From the NCBI GenBank assembly GCA_950295325.1, contig OX485803.1, forward strand, positions 30,867,554-30,931,553: DNA of 64,000 nucleotides. Reading direction: 5' to 3'. Below, one piece after another: positions 1 to 9,720 of the stretch (position 1 is its first letter; each line of letters opens with the position of its first letter). The position numbers and the translations under genes are program-made. The notes under the pieces were generated by a model. That model did not search any database and had not been told where the DNA came from. It saw only the letters and a list, made by a program, of their open reading frames with translations. Source of the stretch: Polytrichum commune (taxonomy: Eukaryota; Streptophyta; Polytrichopsida; Polytrichales; Polytrichaceae).

Positions 1-1251
1 CTTGTCCATCAACATCAAGCCTCAATGGGAAGGGAATTGAACAAAACCAATGGTTTCGTTAGTACCCTAGCATGTATTCTTTAGGGGTAAGCTAGATGGG
101 TATTAAACGGTTACTTTTACCGACTAGCCCAATCTGGAACACTGGCGATATGAGTAAAGTACGCACCTACCAACTAAGTGTGCACCAACGGCTCCAGTTC
201 AAAGTGCATAATTAAGGGGGAGATTACTGTACTTGACCTTCCTGAAATAGAATGCTGTTTCTTAAAGTGTCGCTTTAAGGCCTCAGTACATTAGTCAAGA
301 TAAGTAACTGTAAGCAGGTTGGCTTACGGTAGTTGTTAAATGTTGCTGAAACGAAGTTCTCATGAGATCGGCAAGTGTGTTGGGGGTTTTTAACATTTGC
401 TTTCAGCCAATGCTCATGTGAGGGATTTCCTTCATCTGGAGAGTTTTTCCATTTTCTTCCTTTCCCAGTGCTCAAAATATGAGTCAAACAATAGGAACTA
501 CATAGCACTAACTTACTCAACAGTGGATTGAATTCACCACAAGTCTCTTCCAGAAATCCTTGTGTTTCAACTTGAATGTCTATACTGAATATTGTATTTA
601 GTGTCACCAATTCTATTCGTCGTGCTCAATACTTGTTGTAAACTGCCCATGTAGTGTCAATAACACTAACTGTAAACCTAACATTATTTATCATTCCTTG
701 TAAAACAATTTTGGGCAGTATAGATTTACAATGTTGCAATTACCCTCACTTACTAAGTGGAATTTTATTCAAGTTTCAGTCATCCGTGACAAACTTTCAT
801 TACATACTTGTTAGGATGCAAAATATACCAAAAGTGGACAAGCTAAAAGCAACTTGGGATGACAATACTTGTAAACTTATTCATAAGTGTCATTAGAAAA
901 GTTACCATAGTGACATAAGATGCCATATGACACTAAACACAACATTAAGTGTAGTGAATCATTGTTACAAATGCTTCATTCAGTTGCTTCCAACGGTCAA
1001 AATTGCAAATGGGATTAATACTACCCACAATAGGGCCACACACACGTTTCAGTATGCAACCTCTTGATGGTTGTCTCTCAATCTAACAAAGAAACACCAC
1101 CAATAAATTTGAAGAATTGACACAAAATTTTCTGATAAATATCAGGGAGTTCACGTATTTTTGAAATACAACACTGGTGAACAAGGGCACCAAATGAACC
1201 TCACTTGCTAGCTGAGGCTGTCTGACTAAGGAGGGAGATTTGTGCTTACTG
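1..1251. other. Intergenic DNA without recognisable gene
   Basis: Both strands hold only short unrelated reading frames with no recognised domain. The segment from about 1,092 to 1,250 is a diverged direct copy of 1,886-2,085 further along: both share a tract rich in 'ttgacacaaa', then 'gagatacaa'-like sequence, and end in 'ttgtgcttac'. No RNA gene was seen. Confidence 0.5.
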
Positions 1252-1442
1252 AGGAGTGAGGATTATCACATACAAGCATACCTCTCATCCATCCTACATA
1301 ACAACCTGACCTCCTATGGGTTTGTAGCCGATTCACCACTACTGATTTGGAATAGACTAATTCAGGGTCTTAAAAGCTAATTCTGGTGTCAAACCAACTA
1401 CAAATAGTAACCTCTGGGTTGCGTTGTTATTCCAACTCTACA
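1252..1442 (+). repeat. Family M inverted-repeat element, truncated copy
   Basis: The left end reads gattatcacatacaagcata followed by a cctctcatcc tract, the same start as the copies at 9,260 and 61,966. The interior shares the order 'gatttggaatagactaattc', 'aaagctaattctggtgtcaa'. The expected inverted right end is absent: the sequence runs straight into a family H element at 1,443. It is therefore a truncated or heavily decayed copy. Confidence 0.6.
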
Positions 1443-1812
1443 TAAGGTAGACTTGCTTAAATCCAGCATATCAATATTCCGGACTCCTATATTTGAGCGC
1501 AATGTGTTTCATTATGAATCTAAGATCAGGCTTCAAAAAAACATGTGTTTGTAAGAGATTGGACTCCGTGCTCAAATATGCTAATGTTTCTAGGCTCCAT
1601 AGTAAACATGATGGGGGGGACCACCAATACGAACACCGCATGAGCACGAGAATCTTCACTGTGTTAATGAGTAAGATACTCATATAAGCTCCAAAATGGC
1701 TATGGGCATGATTTTGGGTTAGCTAGTTATCTTGCACTGATCACATGTTTCAAATCCTATGAGAAGTGGGTGCAAAGAGAAAAAAGTATCTGAATAACAC
1801 ATGCCTACCTTA
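1443..1812 (+). mobile_element. Family H MITE, copy 1 (about 370 bp)
   Basis: It starts with taaggtagacttgc and ends with gcatgcctacctta in inverted orientation, so the termini form an imperfect inverted repeat. Inside are the family hallmarks 'ggactcctatatttgag', an 'acatgtgtttg' motif and 'gcacgagaatcttcac', which recur in the copies at 18,108 and 33,411. There is no coding capacity, as expected of a non-autonomous element. The superfamily is not assigned. Confidence 0.65.
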
Positions 1813-1885
1813 CAATTTTGCAAGATGGCACCTTTCCGCGCGCAATCTCTTGGTGACTGTCGCGCAGTATGACAAGAATTAGCTT

Positions 1886-2085
1886 CCCGTCACTAAGATT
1901 TTGAAAAGTTGACACAAATGTTTCATATAAACGTCAAAAGGTTGACATAATAGGTACATAAATTTGAGATACAAAACAGCACCATAAACTTAACCTACCA
2001 GTAGATGGAGCCTGTCTATGGAGAGAGAGAGAGGATTGTGCTTACCGATCCTTTCCATCGGAGGATTGTGCTTACGAAGGCAGAA
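1886..2085 (+). repeat. Diverged duplicate of 1,092-1,250
   Basis: A second copy of the tract described at 1,092-1,250, lying just downstream of the SUT gene's 3' end. It adds a short GA run at about 2,017-2,032 and an internal repeat of 'ggattgtgcttac' at about 2,033 and 2,062. No gene is visible. Confidence 0.5.
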
Positions 2086-2296
2086 TCATCGTCGTTTCGG
2101 TAGACATAGACTCATCGTCTCGTCCCTTTCCAAATGAATGGTAAGTCATAGCATCCTAACATCATGATGATAGTAATGAGTAAGCTTTAAGGAGAAGCGA
2201 GACGTTGATTGATTGCAATCATACCCTAAGTGGCGAATTAACCTCGGCTATACAAGGAAGATTCATCGAGGAAGGTTGAATTGACTGATGAATCGA

Positions 2297-3898
2297 TCAA
2301 GGGATGGGAGAGCTGAAAGTGCGTCGAAGACGGTTGCCTGCTTTGAAATCAGGTGCGGGCTTCGGCAAGATCAAGATGGCAGTGATACCACCAATTAGGG
2401 CAGATGCACCGCCAAGCAAGAAGGCGGGAATATTCCCTCCTCCAAAGAGTTCATCCCAAGGTCCACTTCCAACAGAAACCACAACTTGAGGGAGAACCAC
2501 AGCCAAATTGAGCACACCGACAGACAATCCCTGGCCACCTCCAGATTTCTCGGTGAAAGTCGCCGTCAATGCATACGGGACGGAGTATGTAACAGCAAGG
2601 GGCGCTCCAAGAACCGCAAAGATTGCAAGAGCGGAGTAAACAACATAATTCGGTGGCCCTTGGTTGGGATACAATTGAGCAGCTCGGTAAGCCGCCGATG
2701 TGACGAAGTATGTTCCGACGAAGCAAGCAGCGATGATCATGTTGGCAAGGCCCCATACATAGCTCGACCCTAATTTCCTGCAAGCAAACTCGATGCAGAG
2801 GGAAGATAATCCCAGGACAATGGAATTCAAGAGCAATCCTAAGGATCCCATGTGAACACCATCGTAGTACCATTTGCTTTTGAGCGGATCGGAAGGCTCC
2901 CCTCCGTAGACTTCCCTTCCCATCCAGTCTGTGTCGAACAGGAGGAATGGGAACCACGAAATCCATGTTAAGGCTGTGACCGCAAGAATGCACCACATAG
3001 GTCGAGGTAAATCTCTCAAAGCTCCCACCAACTCACCGAAGAGAGCTTCAGTTGGCTCTTCCTCCTCGTCATGGTCATCGTCGTCTTCGTTGCTGTTGCC
3101 GAGGTTCGAGCTAGAAACGCTTGCGCTGTCCTTGGACTTGTCGGATAACAATGGCGTCACCGCCTTCACCACTAAGTGTTTCCTCTTAAGCGGGTCGAAT
3201 GGTGTCTCCGCGGCCGCGGTGATACTCAAAACCGTGGTGATCCCTAAAACGATGACTCCGAGAAGAAAAGCAGATTTCAAATTGGCGCAAGCGATGTCAC
3301 ATGCGTATGTGTATGTGAACGGGAAGATTTTGTACCACCCGTCGTAAGCTCCGGTTGCAAATCCTAGGATGTTCCCGAGAGCCATGAAGAGAGAGAAGAA
3401 CGCATTAGCCTTCCTGTTCCGGCTTGCGTCTTTTCCTGTGAAATCTGCCAACAAAGCTCGGCAAGGTCCTTGGAGTGTGTTGTTGGCGAGATCGAGTACC
3501 CAGAAGCCCAAGACGAAGATAGCAATAGCTCGAGGCCGAGAGTCTAAGGTGTCTCCGACCCAGTAGCCGAGGTCGGCTGAGTATCCTATGATGAGCACTG
3601 CCACCACCACCAAGATTGCTCCTCCGAGAATGAATGGTCGTCTTCTTCCGAACCTGCTTGGGCAGGAGTCACTGTAGTGACCGATGATCGGTTGGACAAA
3701 CATTCCGGAGATTGGACCACACAGCCAGATTAGGCTGGCCCATGCGTGTGGGATTCCCAGTTCCTGGACGTATGGGGTAAGTAGTGAGAGCTGTAGTGCC
3801 CATCCGAACTGTACTCCGGTTGCAACACTTGCCACTTGTATCAATGCTCGTATGGGTACTCGTGACTTCCCCTTCCCTCTCCGCGGTGATGCCTCCAT
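2297..3898 (-). CDS. SUT: Sucrose/H+ symporter (SUT/SUC family), intronless
   Basis: A single uninterrupted frame of 533 residues, the usual length of plant sucrose transporters (GPH family within the major facilitator superfamily), which move sucrose with protons across the plasma membrane or tonoplast. The cytosolic N-terminus is followed by about twelve membrane segments. Visible signatures are the conserved His at about residue 51 (ELGIPHAWAS), the loop motif SRFGRRRPF at 81-89, LDLANN and GPCRALLADF with Asp136 and Arg147 (the spacing of the charged pair essential in rice SUT1), and FDTDWMGRE with Asp324, Arg328 and Glu329. The central cytosolic loop (about 238-300) carries an acidic run at 271-281. 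The Met at 3,898 gives the normal short N-terminus. Overall look is closest to the SUT4/type III clade, an impression rather than a tree. Plant SUT genes usually have introns, so the intronless structure is notable. The upstream region is tandemly duplicated. Confidence 0.95.
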   Translation of the reverse strand: MEASPRRGKGKSRVPIRALIQVASVATGVQFGWALQLSLLTPYVQELGIPHAWASLIWLCGPISGMFVQPIIGHYSDSCPSRFGRRRPFILGGAILVVVAVLIIGYSADLGYWVGDTLDSRPRAIAIFVLGFWVLDLANNTLQGPCRALLADFTGKDASRNRKANAFFSLFMALGNILGFATGAYDGWYKIFPFTYTYACDIACANLKSAFLLGVIVLGITTVLSITAAAETPFDPLKRKHLVVKAVTPLLSDKSKDSASVSSSNLGNSNEDDDDHDEEEEPTEALFGELVGALRDLPRPMWCILAVTALTWISWFPFLLFDTDWMGREVYGGEPSDPLKSKWYYDGVHMGSLGLLLNSIVLGLSSLCIEFACRKLGSSYVWGLANMIIAACFVGTYFVTSAAYRAAQLYPNQGPPNYVVYSALAIFAVLGAPLAVTYSVPYALTATFTEKSGGGQGLSVGVLNLAVVLPQVVVSVGSGPWDELFGGGNIPAFLLGGASALIGGITAILILPKPAPDFKAGNRLRRTFSSPIP

Positions 3899-3984
3899 CT
3901 CGCCCTCACCGACCGACCTTCTCCTTCAAATTCCACACAAAAAAACGGAAAAGAAGAGAGAATCTGCATACCAACACTGATTTC

Positions 3985-4635
3985 GTGAGTTTGTGTGTCA
4001 CAAAACAAATTAATTTCTCCAATCTTATCATCATCATCATTTTCAATCTTCATCATCCATTTAGTTTCTTCCACACATCCTGCCTTCACTCTCAAACAAT
4101 CTCTGTCGGCAGTATGCTGCTGATTCCATGAGTTTGTGTCACAAAAAAGATTAATCCAACCTTATCATGATCATGATCATGATCATCATCCATTAAATTT
4201 CTTCCACCCATCCTGCCTTCACTCTCAGACAATCTCTGTCAGCGGCATGCTACTGATTCTGAATTTAGCAATCAATTGCGATTCTATCCAGTTACTCATA
4301 ACACCGTGCAATCTCAACGTTTTACGATCAACTACAAGGCCATTTATCTCTGGCCTTGCAGCTACATCTCTCGAATAGAGATGAGTCAGAAAACAAATTG
4401 ATCCAACCTTACTATAACACCAGATTTCATAGACGAAAATCTCACATACCAAATTTCTTCCACCCATTCTGCCTTCACTCAAACAATCAATGTCGGCAGT
4501 GTGCTACTGGTTCTGTATTCAGCAATATATTCCGATTCTCTCCAGTTGCCTAGAAACATCTTGCAATCTCAATCTTTCACAATCCAGTGCAAAGGTCGTT
4601 CACCGCTGGCCTTGCCGCTACATCTATCGAATAGA
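3985..4635. repeat. Tandem array of about 253 bp units upstream of the SUT gene
   Basis: Two full units (4,130-4,382 and 4,383-4,635) and one shortened unit (3,985-4,129) stand head to tail just before the SUT start codon (minus strand). Each carries a 'cacaaaa' motif, 'aatccaacctta', 'tttcttccaccca', 'ctgccttcactc', 'caatctctgtcggcag' and, in the full units, a 'ctggccttg' and 'gctacatct' tail. The short unit lacks the last 108 bases or so. The array probably lies in the 5' leader or promoter. A short (gatcat)n-like run at about 4,165-4,185 is internal to one unit. Confidence 0.8.
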
Positions 4636-4809
4636 TTTCTGTGTAGGTAGAATCAAGCCATCAAATACCTCCACTTCCGACGCTGGTTGTATTTAGAAAT
4701 CTTCACGTGATAGAACTTTCTGATTTTCAAAAGAATGAAATGCTAGAGTTATTCTTCAACTCAATGGGACTTTTCATCGAAAGTTGGTGGTCCTCGATAG
4801 GCTTCCATT

Positions 4810-5063
4810 GGTTGATTTGCATACAGAATGAAATGATTTCTTTCCGCTTGTGGTGAATGCTCGAAGGTAGTGTTTGAATTTAATTGAAGAGCAACCTTAT
4901 TCGGTTCATTGAGGGCTAACCTCACCTTGCTAGCCCCTCGTGCTAAAATAAGTTTGGCCCTCACTGAACGGATGTAGAATGTTCTTTATTCACACATCCA
5001 TACTCCCTCCGTGCTTACACCAAAGACTCAGCAAACATGAACGGTAGTCTATGCGAAACAACC
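4810..5063 (+). mobile_element. Family S foldback element, copy 1 (254 bp)
   Basis: The ends ggttgatttgcatac and gtctatgcgaaacaacc are inverted relatives, and the arms pair inward to 'gaggg...ccctca' about the centre. The same element lies at 21,937-22,190 in opposite orientation with identical length, sharing 'aatgatttctttcc', 'gtgtttgaatt' and 'gaagagcaacct'. It has no coding capacity. No clear target duplication was seen. Confidence 0.7.
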
Positions 5064-6538
5064 AAATCCCGACCAGAAGTCATGTTGAGTGAGAGGATAA
5101 CTCTACCATATCACTAAAATAGTCGAATTCAGCTTATCGAGCACCCACCAGGTATCATAAAGTCTCCACATTCAAATGGTCACTAGAATCCCAAGTGTTT
5201 GAGGTCTTTCCCGATGTCGACAATTGTATAAACTTGAACAAGAGACTACGAAGAGAGGCAAATCCGTCGAAATTCGGTGAATCGATTTTGCAAGCTCGGC
5301 AACTGGTTTCAAAAATTAGAGAAATCCGACATTCTCTCACTTCCCCTCCAAAGCAAAAACACAAAAACACACCAAAAAATAAAACAAAAAATTCAATTTA
5401 AAAATTAAAACAAAAAATAATTCCAAATAATTCCAAATGATGCCTATGGGATGAAACAAATTGTGTGTCCAAGAACACGAGACAGTAGCTGGGAGGCAGG
5501 CAGACATATCGAAATCCGTTCCTTGAATTTGCAGGTGCTTCTCCAGAAACTTGAAACCTTTTCTATCTTCTACTGTTTTCCCGGCCTTTCAAATGCGCGC
5601 TAGTCATTTAGCACTAACTGTTCTATATATTTCCACAGAATTCCATGCAGAGCTTAGGATACATGTCCACTGAAGAAACTACCACAAGTGTAAGAACCTC
5701 TCACATTTTACAGCTCAGACGACGACATGAAGGAAACACTTACCGCTTGTTGGAACATCGAACGCACGCCTACTTTTCCAGCATCCTCGAAAGGCTGGTA
5801 AGCCTAGATCTCTCATGCTAACAACACTCATCCGCACATTCTCCGAGTGACAAAACAAAGAATCCAAACCCAAAGTTTACAAACCTTTCCAAAAGTGCGT
5901 TCGGAAAACTCTACCCAACCCAACCCAGCCCAGCCCAGCCCAGCCCAACTTATTAAAGTGGACTGGATTTCACACTCGCATTCAATTTCAATACTGACCA
6001 TATAGATGCAAGGGGGAACACAGAAAGATATTCCTTACCCTTGCCCAAAATCACGTTCAACCAGAAATCTCTCCCACTCTCTCTTGCGACACAAAACTAG
6101 AGCCACCGAAATCCAGCTCTCAAGCCACACCACACAAACACAACCTGGCCCCTCCCTGTATGCAAGTCCGAAGGAAAGAAAAGAAAAGAAATAAGAATGC
6201 ACAAAAAAAAAATTCACGAACGATTTCTTGAAGTCGAACACAAAGACAGATAGACAGAAACGGAACGGAATCCTCCTTCCCTCTACCTTAAGAGTTATCT
6301 CAGAATCTGTTCAACAAAATGGGCATTTCTGCACCAAATTCGAAACTTGAAAAAGCCGGGAGAGAAGTCCAGGAGGTTGCTTACCAGAGGGAAGTCCGAT
6401 TGCGGGGTTCAGAAGAGAAGCATCGCCACCATCACGGTCGTGCAGAATGATGCGGTGAGAGTGCGGGCCCTGGAGAAGAAGGCTGAGAGGGAGAATGCAG
6501 TCCCACTCTGTTGCGAGCTCGCAATGGTCCAGGTGGCA
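5064..6538. other. Spacer upstream of the SUT gene; possible untranslated exons
   Basis: No protein was recognised. On the minus strand there are consensus-like 5' splice sites: CTCTGGTAAGCA (about 6,381), GCAAGGGTAAGGA (about 6,035) and AAGCGGTAAGTG (about 5,743). They could belong to leader exons of the SUT transcript or to a non-coding RNA, but no matching acceptors were fixed. A short (ccaac/ccagc)n tract lies at about 5,917-5,948. Confidence 0.3.
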
Positions 6539-6674
6539 ACCTGGTAGGTACGTAACGGAGTGGCCTAGGTCGGTATCTAGCTAGGTCGGTACGAAAGCTG
6601 GCGGAAAGCTAGGGCTTTTGCAAGGCTCTCGAGTCTCAAGCTGCGTAGGTCCCCTACTTTCGTACCTACCAGGT
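6539..6674. repeat. Foldback element with 14 bp perfect arms
   Basis: ACCTGGTAGGTACG at 6,539-6,552 is exactly inverted at 6,661-6,674. The span between contains more 'ctaggtcggta' sub-repeats. This is a short MITE-like inverted repeat with no coding capacity. Confidence 0.6.
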
Positions 6675-7229
6675 GTGGGTTTGCGACCTACCAATGTCCC
6701 CCTACCGTGTAGGAGTGGAGCATGGAGGCTTCGACAGTATTAGGTTCGTTGGTGAAGTGGCAGTGACACGTGTCGCAAGGATAGTGATCGGCCCATGAGA
6801 AAGTTGATGTGGCGCAAAGATCAAGCACAGCTCAATATGCAAAGTGTCGATGACGTGGCTATGGCACTAACTTAAGTGAAGCTTATGCCGGTGCACTCGG
6901 GAATCAATGGCTCCAGAGTGTTTAGAAATTTGAGGAACTTATGTGTGTAACTTACACCTATCACTTTTGAGGCGGCGAGATTCTGTGACCCCTTGACTAA
7001 ATTTTTTTTTACGAGGTTTGACCTACTCAGCAAGGAGTTACAGAGGACACCGGATCTCAGTTTCGAAGTACAACTTTCGCGCAAAAAGCTACAGCGCCTG
7101 TATATATAATCCCAAAACCCCAAAATTCTTCACAGGATCACTTTTGTTATTTATCCTCACTGGGCCAGTGCCCAGACTCCAACACCAGGTGAAACCCACA
7201 ACAGTGCAGTGTCCAGGGGAGGATTTCGG

Positions 7230-7420
7230 GCACAAGCAATCAAGACCAACCGGTTACACATGTTGGCATCTTTCATGTTTCCTTTATTAAATTGGAAGAA
7301 CGTTGTGTACATTTCTCTAACGGGGTCGGTAATTTTCTTGAAGTCTTCAATTTGAACCGGTTAGACTCTCAAACACAACCAGCAATGAATCCAGAGGCAT
7401 TAACCAGACATGTTTTAAAA
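7230..7420 (+). repeat. Family R dispersed repeat, copy 1
   Basis: It contains 'aaccggttaca', 'tgttggcatctttc', a 'ttattaaattg' stretch, 'cttgaagtcttcaa' and 'ctcaaac'. The same order of motifs recurs at 8,565-8,775 and 11,575-11,765. The class is unknown, no terminal repeats were recognised, and it is non-coding. Confidence 0.55.
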
Positions 7421-8003
7421 AATAAAATAAAATGGTGCCTATGTGGAAACTCCTCGGAGTTTACCTGGGTTTAATGGTTTGGCTGGATAGAATAAGAAAA
7501 TGCTTTCACAGCCGTGCTTGGCCGCTCTTATGGGATCTTGAGGAACATGGCACTTGATCCCCCCCCCCCCAACAAGTTTCCAACCTTTGGACCTGCTTGA
7601 CTGGCATCTTTGGGAGGCAAAGGGAGGCAAGACACTTGTCCACCTCGGGGGAGTCCAGGTGTCGCTACCTGACTCGCCTGGACACCTCACCTCCCCGGCT
7701 TCGCCAGTCACAGAAGGAGCATCATTCTATGCCTAGGGTATAGACTGCAGGCCCCCTACGGCCCCTTCCCCCTGCCTACATAACTTGCATTGCGGGCATG
7801 TAGAGTTGGCAAAAGCCTTGGGTTCGGAGGATAGATTAAATAATAAGTTTAAACAACAAGGGGCTGCGTGTGGGGGATCCATCTGGAGCATCTTCCCTTC
7901 TGCTGACGCCACGTGGCAGGTTTCATGATCCTCTGCTGAGATGGAATAACATGCTTTCTGTTCATTTCTGGAACCAGTGATTGGGGAGATTGTTTGGACA
8001 TAA

Positions 8004-8558
8004 GGGCCACTTCACACATGAGCCAAGAGCCGTGACCTTGTAATGGTGAGGACCCTTGACTCTCATCCAAAAGCCGTACCATGGGGTTGGGAAAGCCCTT
8101 TTATGTAGTCTTGGGCCCTCAAGCATAGTGTGAAGTGAGAATGAACCATGTTGTGGGACCATTGCATATTTTGTTGGCGGAAAAAGAGGGGAGGATTTGG
8201 TTTAATATAATATGTCTCCAAGTTTATCAATTTAAGATAATTACTTGGTGGTGTTTGTCTGTCTTGGAATCTGTCATGCTGGAAAAAAATATTAAAAAAG
8301 TCATGGTCTCCCGGAATTTGCGTCAAGCCCACCTCTTGGAGGTGGGTCTAACGCAAATTCCGGTAGACCATGCACCCTTATCCACAACCACCCATGTAGG
8401 ACTCCATGTAGACTTTTCATCCACGAACTTTTCTTTGGGCCTTTAGGCCTTCACCTCCTAGTATGAAGTGAACTTGGACAGTCTCCGCCTTTTCGACCAA
8501 TGAGAGCTCTTACATTGCCATGGTCAAGGGTCTTCAGCCTTGTGTGTGAAGTGGCCCT
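8004..8558. mobile_element. Family F foldback element, copy 1 (555 bp)
   Basis: The ends are AGGGCCACTTCACAC at 8,004 and GTGTGAAGTGGCCCT at 8,558, a perfect 15 bp terminal inverted repeat. The arms stay related inward (for example 'acccttgac' and its complement 'gtcaagggt'). An inner hairpin (8,302-8,372) has 'catggtctcccggaattt' and its inverse nearly perfectly paired. A related element lies in intron 3 of the fucosidase gene. No coding capacity. Confidence 0.8.
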
Positions 8559-8564
8559 AAGTTA

Positions 8565-8775
8565 ATCAGTTGAGATCCTAGTGTTTGCAACTCCAACCGG
8601 TTACATGTTGACATCCTTCGGTTTTCCTCTATTAATTTGAGGTATAATTCCTTAACTTCCTCTAAAGTGATTGGTACTTCTCCTGAAGTCTTGAACTTCA
8701 ACTAGTTATTTCTCAAACTCAACCGGTTCATCTGTAACTAACTGTCAGTTCTCCCCGATCATTGGCTGGAACCCA
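8565..8775 (+). repeat. Family R dispersed repeat, copy 2
   Basis: Directly after the family F element. It shares 'gatcctagtgttt', 'ccaaccggtta', 'tgttgacatcctt', 'aatttgaggt', 'gaagtctt' and 'ctcaaccggttca' with the copy at 11,575. Non-coding. Confidence 0.6.
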
Positions 8776-8895
8776 GCGAGGTCCTCACTCTTTCCAGCTT
8801 TAAGATCCACCTTTGCAAAATGGAAACCATGTTGTATCTGGAGAGAGGGAATTATCGCAGACAAGTGTAGTGCACCTCTCATTTGGAAAGGGCTA

Positions 8896-9149
8896 GGTGT
8901 TTGTGGTGTCTATGTAAACTCGTCCATTGCGTAGGTGAAAACACGGTGACTAATATATTATAGCATGTTAATGCATGACTACTCCTAGATGATTAGACTC
9001 CATAAATAGTATCGGAGACCCAAAACTAGTGCATGCAGCAAAGTTTAGTTGTAATGGATTGGCCCTCGACCTTACAGGGGACTTGTTTTTATTAGAGCCC
9101 CTTCATCCACGATGGATGAGTTTACATAATCATCATGAATCCCAAGCCT
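8896..9149. mobile_element. Family V foldback element, copy 1 (about 254 bp)
   Basis: The left arm contains 'gtgtctatgtaaactcgtcc'. The right arm, inverted, reads 'attatgtaaactcatccat' and continues 'gtggatgaaggggctc'. The same arms build the element at 60,911-61,150. Non-coding. Confidence 0.6.
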
Positions 9150-9161
9150 ACAGGAAGAGGG

Positions 9162-9250
9162 TTGGGGCGAACCAACTTGTACACTGGTTCTTTGGAGGCA
9201 AGGGTTTAGGCATCCAACAAGGAACGAGTGTATGGGTTGGTTCGCCCAAA
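9162..9250. repeat. Small hairpin repeat
   Basis: TTGGGGCGAACCAAC on the left and GTTGGTTCGCCCAAA on the right pair with one mismatch, and pairing continues through 'tacactggttc' and 'gaacgagtgta'. It sits between a family V and a family M element. Confidence 0.6.
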
Positions 9251-9259
9251 TCTCGGGAA

Positions 9260-9495
9260 GAGGGGAAATTATCGCATACAAGCATACCTCTCATCCATTC
9301 AACATTAAAACTTGATCCCCCTGTAGATTGGTGCACGATTCATTCCTAATGACTTGGACTACACTAGGCCATTTGGTGTTTTAAAGCTTATTTTGCAGTC
9401 AAATCAACTAGATACATGCAATTTCAGGTTGCATATTATTTCGGAGCTTTCATGTTGAATAAATGAGATGTACACTCGTATCCCTCTCTCCCTCT
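9260..9495 (+). mobile_element. Family M MITE, copy 2
   Basis: It begins aggggaaattatcgcatac and ends 'gatgtacactcgtatccctc', the two ends being imperfect inverted repeats. Interior 'cttgatccccctgtag', 'gattcattcctaatgac' and 'tttaaagcttattttg' match the copies at 1,252 and 61,966. It stands tail to tail with the next copy. Confidence 0.75.
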
Positions 9496-9720
9496 CATTT
9501 ATTGTACCTTACATTCATCCAACACAAACAACCTTAAATTAGTATGAAATACGGAGGTTACCTTTTTAGTTCATTTGCTACCATAATTAGCTTTAAAGAC
9601 CCCGAATTAATCTAGTTGAAGACTTGAAGTAATTTGAGATGAATTACCCACAAACTAATAGGGATCAAATTTTAATGTTAGATGGATGAGAGGTTTGCTC
9701 GTATGCGGTAATCTCTTCTC
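9490..9720 (-). mobile_element. Family M MITE, copy 3 (inverted)
   Basis: Read on the minus strand it begins gagaagagattaccgcatac and follows the family order: 'aacctctcatccatctaac', 'tttgatccctattag', 'taattcatctc', 'ctttaaagctaattatgg', 'tgttggatgaatg'. With copy 2 it makes a near-palindromic block of about 460 bp. Confidence 0.75.

Noticed and set aside
2451..3566. Several open frames overlapping the SUT gene on both strands
   Set aside because: They lie in other frames of the well-supported SUT coding sequence and have no domain of their own.
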